This document shows positions 7,389-14,377 of a DNA stretch of 19,292 bases, piece by piece (the stretch's first letter is position 1; each line of letters opens with the position of its first letter). This DNA comes from CAZGZD01 sp964530005 (GTDB lineage: Bacteria > Patescibacteriota > Microgenomatia > UBA1406 > GWC2-37-13), in NCBI GenBank assembly GCA_964530005.1, contig CAZGZD010000022.1, forward strand, positions 1 to 19,292, written 5' to 3'. Made by a program: the position numbers and the translations under genes. The notes beneath the pieces are model-generated. The model was not told the origin of the DNA. It did not search any database and saw nothing but the letters and a program-made list of their open reading frames with translations.

Positions 7389-7687
7389 AGAGGAACTGGA
7401 ATATTAAGGACATAACCAATTAATTTTACAACAAGGTAGGCAACGAATACGATAGCAAGACCAAAAACAGCATAGGTAAGCGTCTTACGACCAGTGTCGA
7501 ATCTTTCTTTATTGCCACCCGCTGTGAGGATTGTAATTCCACCCCACAACATCATAATGAGGAAGATTGCAGATCCGGCAAGTGTAGTAAGTGGAATGAG
7601 TAGATTAAGGATACTGGCAAAATCGCCAAATTTGGCCAGCGGATTTGTGGCCTTATTTGTAAGATCAAGTGTGGCATATACAATCAT
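7385..7687 (-). CDS. pilin-like two-helix membrane protein, paralogue of its neighbour
   Basis: A 100-aa protein built like the next gene: a short N-terminus, helix 1 (about 28-50), the loop WGGITILTAGGNKERFDTGRKTLTYA and helix 2 (about 69-93). The GG-I-x-x-x-T-x-GG-[ND]-K-E spacing is shared with the 122-aa neighbour (YGGISWITSGGDKEK), which indicates tandem duplication and divergence. The gene begins the two-gene operon; a -10-like TACTAT lies 11 nt before the ATG (minus strand, 7704-7699). Function is inferred only from resemblance to T4SS pilins. Confidence 0.75.
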   Translation of the reverse strand: MIVYATLDLTNKATNPLAKFGDFASILNLLIPLTTLAGSAIFLIMMLWGGITILTAGGNKERFDTGRKTLTYAVFGLAIVFVAYLVVKLIGYVLNIPVPL

Positions 7688-7764
7688 GCATCTTAAGCAT
7701 AGTAAAAGGAATAAATAAAATCAATGCACAAATTCCCGAAAGTGGTAGTTCGGCTAGTAGTTAT

Positions 7765-7773
7765 TGATATAAT
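7765..7773 (+). promoter_or_regulatory. extended -10 promoter of the Fic gene
   Basis: TGATATAAT (extended -10, TG-n-TATAAT) ends 8 nt before the ATG at 7782. An extended -10 can work without a good -35, and none is seen. The spacing predicts a leaderless or nearly leaderless mRNA. Confidence 0.55.
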
Positions 7774-7781
7774 AAATACAC

Positions 7782-8831
7782 ATGTTTGCACCGAGCTATA
7801 CTATCACAAATACACTTCTTATAAATATTGGGAAGATTGAGGCCGCAACAGAAATCATCCATCACGCCCCCCTTCTTCCTCTTTGGGAAAAGCAGTTCAA
7901 AGACGATGCAGTTGTTCGCTCGGTTTATCATGGCACTCATATTGAAGGTAATATGCTGGACAAGGACGAGGCTAAGAATATATTAATGGGTAAAGAAGTT
8001 GAGGCACGCGCCCGCGACATACAAGAGGTAATAAATTACAGAAAAGTCATTGATCTTATTGATGAAGAAGCAAAGCGTAAGGTTTCAAAGATCACTGAAC
8101 AGTTCATCAAAAAAGTTCATCGGATTATCGTCCACAATATTCTTGACGAAACTCAATCAGGTTCTTATCGCACAAAGCAGGTTGTGATAAAAAATAGTCA
8201 AACGGGAGAGGTGACATTTCGTCCACCAGCTCCCCTTGAGGTATCTTTCCTCATGCGTGAATTTACTTATTGGGTCAACAGGAATGAAGCTCACGATCAA
8301 ATGCACCCTGTAATTCGCGCAGGTATTGCGCACCATGAGCTGGTGAGAATACATCCCTTTATAGACGGTAATGGCCGAGTTGCTCGAGTTCTTGCCATGC
8401 TTATGCTTCTCCTTGGCGGATATGATATTCGACGATTTTTCTCACTTGAAGAGTATTATGATCGCGATGCATTGGCTTACTACACAGCTCTTCAGCAGGC
8501 ATCGGCGGGCAATCTTACTCCGTGGCTTGAGTACTTCACCCAAGGCGCTGCAACTGAATTTGAACGTGTAAAAAATAAAATTCTCAAACTCTCATCCGAT
8601 GTTCGCCTTAAAGAAAAGTTTGGCGGCCAGCAGGTATATCTGACAGATCGTCAGATCAAATTGGTTGAGTACATTCAGGAGATTGGATATATACAAAATA
8701 AAGCATTTGCATCAGTATTTGAAGATGTGTCTGAGGATTCAGTACTTCGTGATATTCAGGATCTTATTAAAAAAGGTATTGTTAAGAAAATTGGGAGCAC
8801 AAAGGGCGCTCGATATGTGATGACTCAGTAA
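7782..8831 (+). CDS. Fic-domain protein (probable AMP transferase) with C-terminal winged helix
   Basis: A 349-aa protein with the Fic active-site loop HPFIDGNGR at residues 191-199, complete with catalytic His, the acidic metal ligand and the phosphate-binding Gly-Asn-Gly-Arg. Fic enzymes usually transfer AMP from ATP to a hydroxyl of a target protein. An N-terminal THIEGN segment near residue 55 resembles the inhibitory helix motif of class II Fic proteins, whose Glu blocks productive ATP binding, so the enzyme may be self-restrained. The region after about residue 290 (LTDRQIKLVEYI..., ending GSTKGARYVMTQ) looks like a winged-helix domain, frequent in this Fic subgroup. No small antitoxin gene adjoins it. 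It is followed by the DNA ligase after 45 bp, with a separate -10 for the ligase. Confidence 0.92.
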   Translation: MFAPSYTITNTLLINIGKIEAATEIIHHAPLLPLWEKQFKDDAVVRSVYHGTHIEGNMLDKDEAKNILMGKEVEARARDIQEVINYRKVIDLIDEEAKRKVSKITEQFIKKVHRIIVHNILDETQSGSYRTKQVVIKNSQTGEVTFRPPAPLEVSFLMREFTYWVNRNEAHDQMHPVIRAGIAHHELVRIHPFIDGNGRVARVLAMLMLLLGGYDIRRFFSLEEYYDRDALAYYTALQQASAGNLTPWLEYFTQGAATEFERVKNKILKLSSDVRLKEKFGGQQVYLTDRQIKLVEYIQEIGYIQNKAFASVFEDVSEDSVLRDIQDLIKKGIVKKIGSTKGARYVMTQ

Positions 8832-8852
8832 ACTTATCGATTCGTTACTTTA

Positions 8853-8858
8853 TATAAT
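8853..8858 (+). promoter_or_regulatory. -10 box of the DNA ligase gene
   Basis: TATAAT in the 45-bp gap between the Fic and ligase genes, 18 nt before the ligase ATG, giving a predicted leader of about 12 nt without a Shine-Dalgarno sequence. No clear -35. Confidence 0.4.
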
Positions 8859-8876
8859 GTACAATTCTCACACTAT

Positions 8877-10670
8877 ATGCAATTTTCGACACTTTCTACC
8901 TTTTTTGAAAAAATAGAGAAAGTAGTCTCCAGACTTGAGATCACTCGTATTCTTGCCGATCTTTATAATCAATTGACAGCAGATGAGATAGCTCAAACCA
9001 CGTACCTTTTACAAGGACGAGTAATGCCAGAGTATGCGGGGGTTGAATTTGGGATGGGGCAGAAGCTTGTTGAGCGTGGGATTGCAGGGGCGTTGCAGAT
9101 TGAAGTTACTTCACTTCGCACGGAGTTCAAAAAACAAGGAGATTTGGGACAAGTTGTGGAGTTTTACAAAAAACAAATTCTTTCATTTGAAGAAGCTGCC
9201 TTATCAATAACTACTGTATTTAATGAACTTTTGCGACTTGCACATGCAAATGGGCCAGGGTCGCAAGATACAAAAGTTGCGATCATATCTCATCTTATTC
9301 GGCAACTCGATCCTCTCACATGTCGATATCTGGTCCGAATGATGCTCGGGCAGATGCGTTTGGGTTTTTCAAGTATGACAGTGTTGGATGCATATTCATG
9401 GATGTTAACTGGGGATAAGTCCATGAGGGCTCAAATTGAAGAAGCATATCATGTATTGCCTGATCTAGGAAGAATAGGCAAAATCCTCAAAGAAAAAGGC
9501 ATAGTGGGTCTATCTGATATTAACCCTGAGATTTTCATCCCAATTATTATGATGAGAGCTGAACGACTTTCGTCGGGTGCAGAAATTATAGACAAAATTG
9601 GTACTTGTTTTATTGAGTCAAAATACGATGGATTTCGTTTGCAGATTCACTATTCAGGACAAACCTCTGAAGTCCGTCTGTATTCTCGTTCGCTTGACGA
9701 TGTTTCATCAATGTATCCAGATGTTGCTCAGGCTGTACGTGAAAATTTTGGTTCACATGAGGTTATTTTTGAAGGAGAAGCGATAGGGTATGATCCTATA
9801 ACAGGCGGCTTTCTTCCCTTTCAAGAGACGGTGCAGCGTAAGAGAAAATACGATATTGATGCGGTGGCTGAACGCATACCTTTGCGGCTTTTCGTCTTTG
9901 ATATGCTGTATCTTGATGGAAAGAACTATATTAAACAACCTTTTAGTGTGCGCCGCACCGCACTTGAGAAACTCTTTGAAAAAATAAGCAGTACAAAAAC
10001 ACTTCAGCTTGCAAAACAAGACAGAGTTGAGTCGGCAGATGTGCTTGATGCACTTTTTGATTCGGCTATAACAGAGGGTCTTGAGGGAATAATCGCTAAA
10101 AAAATCGATGGGCTTTATCGTGCAGGTGCTCGAGATTGGAATTGGATAAAATTCAAGCGCAGCTATTCGTCAAAAATACAAGATACTATCGATGTTTTGG
10201 TCATGGGATATGATCTTGGTCAAGGGAAAAGAACAGGCTTTGGTATTGGTGCATTCTTGGTTGGCGTGTATGATGAGACACTTGATCAGTATGTCACAGT
10301 TGCAAAAATTGGCACAGGTTTGACAGATAACGAATGGCAAGAATTGAAGCGGAAAAGTGAGAAATTTAAGGTAAAAAATAAGCCAACCAACTATCTGGTT
10401 GATCCTGCAATGGAGTGTGACGTGTGGGTTGTTCCTTCAATTGTTGTTGAGATTCGAGCAGATGAGATTACGCGTTCACAGGCACATACTGCAGGGCGCT
10501 CCATGGGACTTTCAAAAAGTGGCAAAAGCCAAGTTGTCATGACTGCTGGCTTTGCTCTTCGTTTTCCGAGGCTTGAGCGTTTTCGCGAGGATCGTACAGC
10601 GGAAGATGTGACTACGACTGGCGAGATTGAGCTCATGTATAATAGCCAAGTATCTTCTCAACAAAAATAA
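8877..10670 (+). CDS. lig: ATP-dependent DNA ligase, archaeal/eukaryotic type
   Basis: A 597-aa protein with the three-part layout of archaeal and eukaryotic replicative ligases: an alpha-helical DNA-binding domain (residues 1 to about 215), the adenylation domain (about 215-425) and an OB-fold domain (about 430-590). Motif I is ESKYDGFR with the AMP-accepting Lys249. Motif Ia is RLYSRSLDD, motif III is IFEGEAIG, motif IIIa is RLFVFDMLYLDG, motif IV is EGLEGIIAKK and motif V is WIKFKRSY. The enzyme seals nicks using ATP. The length and N-terminal domain match the full-length archaeal type rather than the short bacterial LigB/LigC/LigD ligases. Most bacteria rely on NAD-dependent LigA, which is not in this window, so this gene may be an extra repair ligase or an acquired one. 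It converges on the glycosyltransferase operon with 5 bp between stops. Confidence 0.93.
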   Translation: MQFSTLSTFFEKIEKVVSRLEITRILADLYNQLTADEIAQTTYLLQGRVMPEYAGVEFGMGQKLVERGIAGALQIEVTSLRTEFKKQGDLGQVVEFYKKQILSFEEAALSITTVFNELLRLAHANGPGSQDTKVAIISHLIRQLDPLTCRYLVRMMLGQMRLGFSSMTVLDAYSWMLTGDKSMRAQIEEAYHVLPDLGRIGKILKEKGIVGLSDINPEIFIPIIMMRAERLSSGAEIIDKIGTCFIESKYDGFRLQIHYSGQTSEVRLYSRSLDDVSSMYPDVAQAVRENFGSHEVIFEGEAIGYDPITGGFLPFQETVQRKRKYDIDAVAERIPLRLFVFDMLYLDGKNYIKQPFSVRRTALEKLFEKISSTKTLQLAKQDRVESADVLDALFDSAITEGLEGIIAKKIDGLYRAGARDWNWIKFKRSYSSKIQDTIDVLVMGYDLGQGKRTGFGIGAFLVGVYDETLDQYVTVAKIGTGLTDNEWQELKRKSEKFKVKNKPTNYLVDPAMECDVWVVPSIVVEIRADEITRSQAHTAGRSMGLSKSGKSQVVMTAGFALRFPRLERFREDRTAEDVTTTGEIELMYNSQVSSQQK

Positions 10671-10675
10671 ATGTC

Positions 10676-11356
10676 TTAATCTTCAAGGTGAGATCTGAGT
10701 GTTTTGACGAGTCGTAGAGGATACTCAACAAATTGTGAGAGAGGCTTGCTTCGAGCTCGACGAGTAGATATTGAGACGAGGAGTTTGTTGTCGCGTCGAA
10801 TAATACCCCCCCTTTTGAGAATATGGATTGCTAGGTCAACGTCCTCATGCACTTTTGTATCATCAATACAAGTATCAGACTTTACTTTTTCCCATACTGA
10901 TTTTGTTAATGCCATATTGGGACCGAAAAGAGTCTCCTTATTGTTTTGAACGAGCTTCATAAAATCAAGATATCTTCGTACCACCTGCATGCCATCGACT
11001 GCTCGAAGATCATGATAAGATGCTGGACCAGTAAGAGCATCGATATTGTACTTGTTAAAATTATCTATTATTTTTTTTGTCCAGCTTGGGGGAAGGATAG
11101 AATCTGCGTCACAGCGAGCTAAAATGTCACCACGGGCACTATTAAATCCACGATTTCGAGCGTGAGTTATACCTTGCTTGTTCTCCTTAATGATTTTTAC
11201 TGGATACTTTTTGACGATACTTATCGTACTATCTGTGCAGTTATTGTCTATTATAATAATTTCATACGGTTTTACTTTTTGATGCACCAAACTCCGAAGA
11301 CATGCTTCAATATGTTTTTCTTCGTTGTAAACCGGCACGATTACTGAAACTTTCAT
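10676..11356 (-). CDS. family 2 glycosyltransferase (copy A)
   Basis: A 226-aa GT-A fold enzyme. The nucleotide-sugar-binding N-terminus reads VIVPVYNEEKHIEACLRSL, followed by IIIIDNNCTDST, the ENKQGITHARNRGF block and the metal-binding ARCDADS (about residues 76-82). It transfers a sugar from an activated donor, typically for surface polysaccharide or glycolipid; donor and acceptor are unknown. No membrane helix is visible. It is the last gene of the EEP-GT4-GT2-GT2 operon, 19 bp after its paralogue, with which it shares long identical blocks, so it arose by tandem duplication. Confidence 0.88.
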   Translation of the reverse strand: MKVSVIVPVYNEEKHIEACLRSLVHQKVKPYEIIIIDNNCTDSTISIVKKYPVKIIKENKQGITHARNRGFNSARGDILARCDADSILPPSWTKKIIDNFNKYNIDALTGPASYHDLRAVDGMQVVRRYLDFMKLVQNNKETLFGPNMALTKSVWEKVKSDTCIDDTKVHEDVDLAIHILKRGGIIRRDNKLLVSISTRRARSKPLSQFVEYPLRLVKTLRSHLED

Positions 11357-11375
11357 ATATTTGATTTTCTCTATT

Positions 11376-12044
11376 TTAGTGATTTTGTAATGTTTTAATC
11401 AATCGCAAAGGATATTCCCCAAAAAAAGAAAGCGGATTATTTTTCGCGCGCCGCCCAGAGATCGTCACGAGTAGCCTATTATCCATACGAATAGCGCCTT
11501 TAATTTTATGAATATGAATCGCCAAATCCATATCTTCATGGATTTTTTTATCATCAAGACAGGCATATTTTTTTACTTTCTTCCACATTTTCTTTGAAAT
11601 TGCCATATTGGGACCTCTCAGGGTGTGGTGATTTTTAATTGAACGGAAAAATTCTAAATACGCCGTTAAAAAGGTGGAGTAGCCCGGAAGGTTTAAATCA
11701 TAAAAATCAGTAGGGCCAGTGACAGCATCGATTTTATAACGTTCAAAGTTGTGAATTATTCGTCGTATCCAATCTTTAGGTAAGATTGAGTCAGCGTCGC
11801 ACCGAGCGAGTATCTCGCCCGTTGCTTCATCAAATCCACGATTGCGAGCAGGGGTGATTCCTTGCTTGTTCTCATGAATAATCTTGACGCCGTATTTTTT
11901 TGCTACCTCAATTGTCTTATCTGTGCAATTATTATCTACGATGATTATCTCATGCGCTTTTTTAGATTGTTTAGATAAGCTGATAAGGCAATTTTTAATA
12001 TAGCCTTCCTCATTGTATGCGGGAATTATGATTGATACTTTCAT
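11376..12044 (-). CDS. family 2 glycosyltransferase (copy B)
   Basis: A 222-aa protein with the same GT2 signatures as the next gene: SIIIPAYNEEGYIKNCLISL, IIIVDNNCTDKT, ENKQGITPARNRGF, ARCDADSILP and the C-terminal EYPLRLIKTLQ. The shared blocks, and the nearly identical C-terminal EYPLRL(I/V)KTL, show that the two are recent paralogues. Divergence is concentrated in the middle (about residues 105-150), where acceptor specificity is often set. It lies 5 bp downstream of the GT4 gene, so translation is probably coupled. Confidence 0.88.
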   Translation of the reverse strand: MKVSIIIPAYNEEGYIKNCLISLSKQSKKAHEIIIVDNNCTDKTIEVAKKYGVKIIHENKQGITPARNRGFDEATGEILARCDADSILPKDWIRRIIHNFERYKIDAVTGPTDFYDLNLPGYSTFLTAYLEFFRSIKNHHTLRGPNMAISKKMWKKVKKYACLDDKKIHEDMDLAIHIHKIKGAIRMDNRLLVTISGRRAKNNPLSFFGEYPLRLIKTLQNH

Positions 12045-12049
12045 ATATG

Positions 12050-13246
12050 TTAATTTTTCTCCCCACCTTTTTTTTGCGAGACAATATTCGAATACAGATT
12101 TTCGTATTCTTTCATGATCTTTTGTTGATTATATTTACTGTTAAGTATTTGTTTTGATTTTTCTCCTAATTGTTTTTGCAGGGATTTCTGTTTAAGAAGC
12201 ATTATTATAGCATTTGCAAAATCTTTTGGATTCTGACGCTCAACAAGTATGCCAACTTCACCAATAAGCTCTTCGCTACCACGACCGACAACGCCAACAA
12301 TTGGAACTCCAAAATACATAGCTTCAAGGATTGAGATTCCCTGAGTCTCTGATGCTCCACCCATCACAAATACATTTGCTAATTGGTAGTATCCCTTCTG
12401 GAGTAGGTCACTATTTGAGATGGCTCCAGTAAATAGTATGTCTTTCTCTATTTTGAGTTTTTTTGCAAGACCTTTGAGTTTTTTTTTGGAAGGGCCATCA
12501 CCGATAATTACAAGCGTTGATTCAGGCTGATTTTTCACAATATAGGAAAACGCCTCAATGATAAGTTCTACGTTTTTTTCATGCGACAAGCGTCCCACAT
12601 ATAAAATTACATTGACTTTTAATCTCAGATCTTTCTTAAATGTCTGCAATTGGGATTTTGAAATATAATTTGCCTGGGCTTCGTTGATGGTGTTTGAGAT
12701 GGTGTAGATCGGTTTTGTAATTTGATTAGCCTTTAAATCTTCTCGGACTGTTCTGGTTGGAGTGATTATGCAATCAAATTGATTGTAGAAAAATCGTGTG
12801 TAGTTCCATAGAAAGTCTGATATTTTTTCTTTTGGCTTTGTTATTCCGATGGTCCCTAAATGATTAAGATCCATGTAGAAAGCATGAAATGTTGTCACAT
12901 TGGGTATTTTTAAAAGTCGGCCAATCATTAGGCTATTTAAGCTTATGAGAAATGCATGATGAGAGTGAAGAATGTCTGGAGAATATTTTTTTACACTGTC
13001 GACTAATTTGTTTGGAAGTGGAGAGCTGATACGTAAGTTTTTATTAAATAGAGAGGGAAGAGATGGCACGTATTCAATGCTTATATTTGGATGACTGATG
13101 ATATTTTTACCCTTGGTGTTTTTTTTGGGGGCAAATATGACAATTTTATGATTATTTTCAGCAAGTAGCCACGCTATATTCAATGTGGACTGGACTATTC
13201 CGCTGAAAGATGACAGGGGAGCGTCTAAAAAGTATGCTATGACCAT
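12050..13246 (-). CDS. family 4 (GT-B) glycosyltransferase
   Basis: A 398-aa protein of the usual GT4 length with two Rossmann-like halves. The N-terminal half starts MVIAYFLDAPLSSFSGIVQS and contains the acceptor-side ILHSHHAF and VTTFHAFY. The C-terminal half has ILYVGRLSHEKNVELIIEAF, LVIIGDGPSKKKLKGL and the E-x7-E donor motif in GASETQGISILEAMYFGVPIV. Its pattern resembles lipid-linked glucosyl/mannosyltransferases of the PimB or diacylglycerol-glucosyltransferase kind, which act at the cytoplasmic face of the membrane. It lies 23 bp after the EEP gene and 5 bp before the first GT2, within one operon. Confidence 0.9.
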   Translation of the reverse strand: MVIAYFLDAPLSSFSGIVQSTLNIAWLLAENNHKIVIFAPKKNTKGKNIISHPNISIEYVPSLPSLFNKNLRISSPLPNKLVDSVKKYSPDILHSHHAFLISLNSLMIGRLLKIPNVTTFHAFYMDLNHLGTIGITKPKEKISDFLWNYTRFFYNQFDCIITPTRTVREDLKANQITKPIYTISNTINEAQANYISKSQLQTFKKDLRLKVNVILYVGRLSHEKNVELIIEAFSYIVKNQPESTLVIIGDGPSKKKLKGLAKKLKIEKDILFTGAISNSDLLQKGYYQLANVFVMGGASETQGISILEAMYFGVPIVGVVGRGSEELIGEVGILVERQNPKDFANAIIMLLKQKSLQKQLGEKSKQILNSKYNQQKIMKEYENLYSNIVSQKKGGEKN

Positions 13247-13269
13247 TGTTCAATTGGAGAGAATCTTTG

Positions 13270-13992
13270 CTAATCTATTTCAAACTCTGAAAGTATGGGA
13301 AAATGATCAGACTCATATATATCAAGCCTTTTGGTAGATATCTCTTTAAGATTCTTATAAAGAATATAATCATTTTTAAAGGTAAGTGAAAGTAGTAGCA
13401 GTATTCGCCTTTTGTAGGTGAAAAATATATTTTTGGTGGCTTCTTGAAGATCGTATTGACTAAAAAGATCCTCAAAGTAGCGTCTGCCATAGGGGTAATT
13501 AAAATCTCCAGCTACAATAATTGGCGTATTTGTGTGAGCTTTAAGATCAGGCAAGACATTTTTTATCTGTCGTTTTCTTAGCTTATTTGTTGAGAAGGCC
13601 GTGAGGTGGACATTATAGATAATAAATTTCTTTCTTTTTTCTTTCTCCACGAAGTTTGCCTTTAACACATCTCGAGATTTTTTATGAAACCGAAAAAGTT
13701 GTAAAAATGCTCCAATAAAGTTGTGGGGCAGATTGATGCTGTTTGACTCAACGTATACAAATCTGTTCGCCTTATAGAATATTGCAATTCCAAAGATTGT
13801 ATTTTTACGCCAAAGAAAATTAGAGTAATCCGCAAGCTTATAGCCCAGATTCTCAACACTTTCGAAATTTTTTACATCAGTCGCTATTTCTTGGAAGCAC
13901 AGAATATCAGGATTTTCTTTTTCGACAATCTCTCGGATTCTTCCAACAGCCTTATTGTGAAAGAGGTTGTAGGTAAGTAAGGTAAATTTCAT
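13270..13992 (-). CDS. endonuclease/exonuclease/phosphatase (EEP) family hydrolase
   Basis: A 240-aa single-domain protein with the EEP metal-site motifs in order: TYNLFHNKA (Asn), ILCFQEIA (catalytic Glu), YNVHLTAF, VAGDFNYP (Asp/Asn) and the terminal SDHFPI (Asp-His). The family covers DNA/RNA nucleases and phosphatases acting on lipids or sugar phosphates. There is no signal peptide, so it acts in the cytoplasm. As the first gene of a glycosyltransferase operon it may cleave a phosphodiester or pyrophosphate in lipid-linked sugar metabolism rather than nucleic acid, but sequence alone does not decide this. A TATAAT box lies 11 nt before the ATG. Confidence 0.87.
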   Translation of the reverse strand: MKFTLLTYNLFHNKAVGRIREIVEKENPDILCFQEIATDVKNFESVENLGYKLADYSNFLWRKNTIFGIAIFYKANRFVYVESNSINLPHNFIGAFLQLFRFHKKSRDVLKANFVEKEKRKKFIIYNVHLTAFSTNKLRKRQIKNVLPDLKAHTNTPIIVAGDFNYPYGRRYFEDLFSQYDLQEATKNIFFTYKRRILLLLSLTFKNDYILYKNLKEISTKRLDIYESDHFPILSEFEID

Positions 13993-14003
13993 ACGTTTTC
14001 TTT

Positions 14004-14009
14004 ATTATA
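14004..14009 (-). promoter_or_regulatory. -10 box of the EEP/glycosyltransferase operon
   Basis: TATAAT on the minus strand, 11 nt upstream of the ATG at 13992, giving a predicted leader of about 4 nt. No good -35. This is the only promoter seen for the four-gene operon. Confidence 0.45.
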
Positions 14010-14154
14010 CAAAAAATAAATAAACCTAAATGACAGGATACACACAAATTATCCACAATTTTTGTTGCAATTATTATTGCTTGCTGCAATAGGATAAAGT
14101 ATAATTTATTTATTATAGGGTACGATATATACAGTGTCAATTTTTCTATAGGAC
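14010..14154. other. AT-rich intergenic stretch with a perfect DnaA box
   Basis: This non-coding stretch contains TTATCCACA at 14049-14057 (plus strand), a perfect match to the classical DnaA box. It also has a 5-bp hairpin ATTGC-TTGCT-GCAAT (14076-14090) and a very AT-rich tract at 14098-14120. A weaker box-like TTATCCTAT (6 of 9) lies on the minus strand at about 14089-14097. No cluster of perfect boxes is seen. The position, left of rpmH-yidC, is where an origin would lie by the usual bacterial gene order, but dnaA is not here. Confidence 0.3.
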
Positions 14155-14183
14155 TTGACAAATAGAAATCCTTCATTTATATT
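14155..14183 (+). promoter_or_regulatory. strong consensus promoter for the 47-codon ORF
   Basis: A perfect -35 TTGACA (14155-14160), a 17-nt spacer, and TATATT (14178-14183) as -10. The -10 ends 6 nt before the ATG at 14190, so base +1 would be the A of the ATG. It is one of the two best -35/-10 pairs found in the window. Confidence 0.65.
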
Positions 14184-14189
14184 GAATTT

Positions 14190-14333
14190 ATGGATATAAA
14201 AAGTAGAGAAAAAATAAATGAGGGATTAAAAAAGGTTGAGACGAGGAAAGACTTAGATATATTTGCTGGAATTGAGTTCGCTCAGCTTGCAAAGAAGAAT
14301 CTGGCTTTACCAGTGAGACTGTTTCACCTATAA
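14190..14333 (+). CDS. small hypothetical protein, 47 aa
   Basis: An ATG-TAA frame of 47 codons starting exactly at the predicted transcription start of a consensus promoter. The product is charged at the N-terminus (MDIKSREKINEGLKKVETRK) and amphipathic-helical towards the C-terminus (AGIEFAQLAKKN, then ALPVRLFHL). There is no membrane helix, signal peptide or metal motif, and I do not recognise a family. Support comes from promoter placement and the bacterial-looking amino acid composition; short length means a chance ORF is still possible. It is convergent with the small-RNA gene at 14378-14470, and its 3' untranslated part would run into the complement of that RNA. Confidence 0.5.
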   Translation: MDIKSREKINEGLKKVETRKDLDIFAGIEFAQLAKKNLALPVRLFHL

Positions 14334-14343
14334 ATGAAAAAAT

Positions 14344-14377
14344 CTACCGCTTGCAATATGGGGACGACGGAATAGTA
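14344..14377 (-). repeat. second copy of the C-loop hairpin (degenerate terminator)
   Basis: On the minus strand: CTA-TT-CCG...CGG-TAG followed by A and six Ts, a terminator-like hairpin. Its apical part shares the 14-base core with the small-RNA hairpin (plus-strand ATATGGGGACGACG at 14356-14369 and 14405-14418) and the flanks CTACCGCT and AATAGTA. Compared with the other copy it has one or two extra bases and an upper stem with a C/A mismatch. It lies directly downstream of the first terminator, so it would be transcribed only on read-through. Confidence 0.6.

Noticed and set aside
7782..8831. Fic protein as part of a toxin-antitoxin pair
   Set aside because: No small antitoxin frame lies next to it. 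The protein itself carries a likely inhibitory motif and a winged-helix C-terminus, typical of the stand-alone class.
14334..14376. Short plus-strand frame of 13 codons starting at 14335 over the second hairpin
   Set aside because: Too short, and its bases are explained by the repeated hairpin. The second repeat copy is not in the same frame after the first codons, so no peptide is conserved between the copies.
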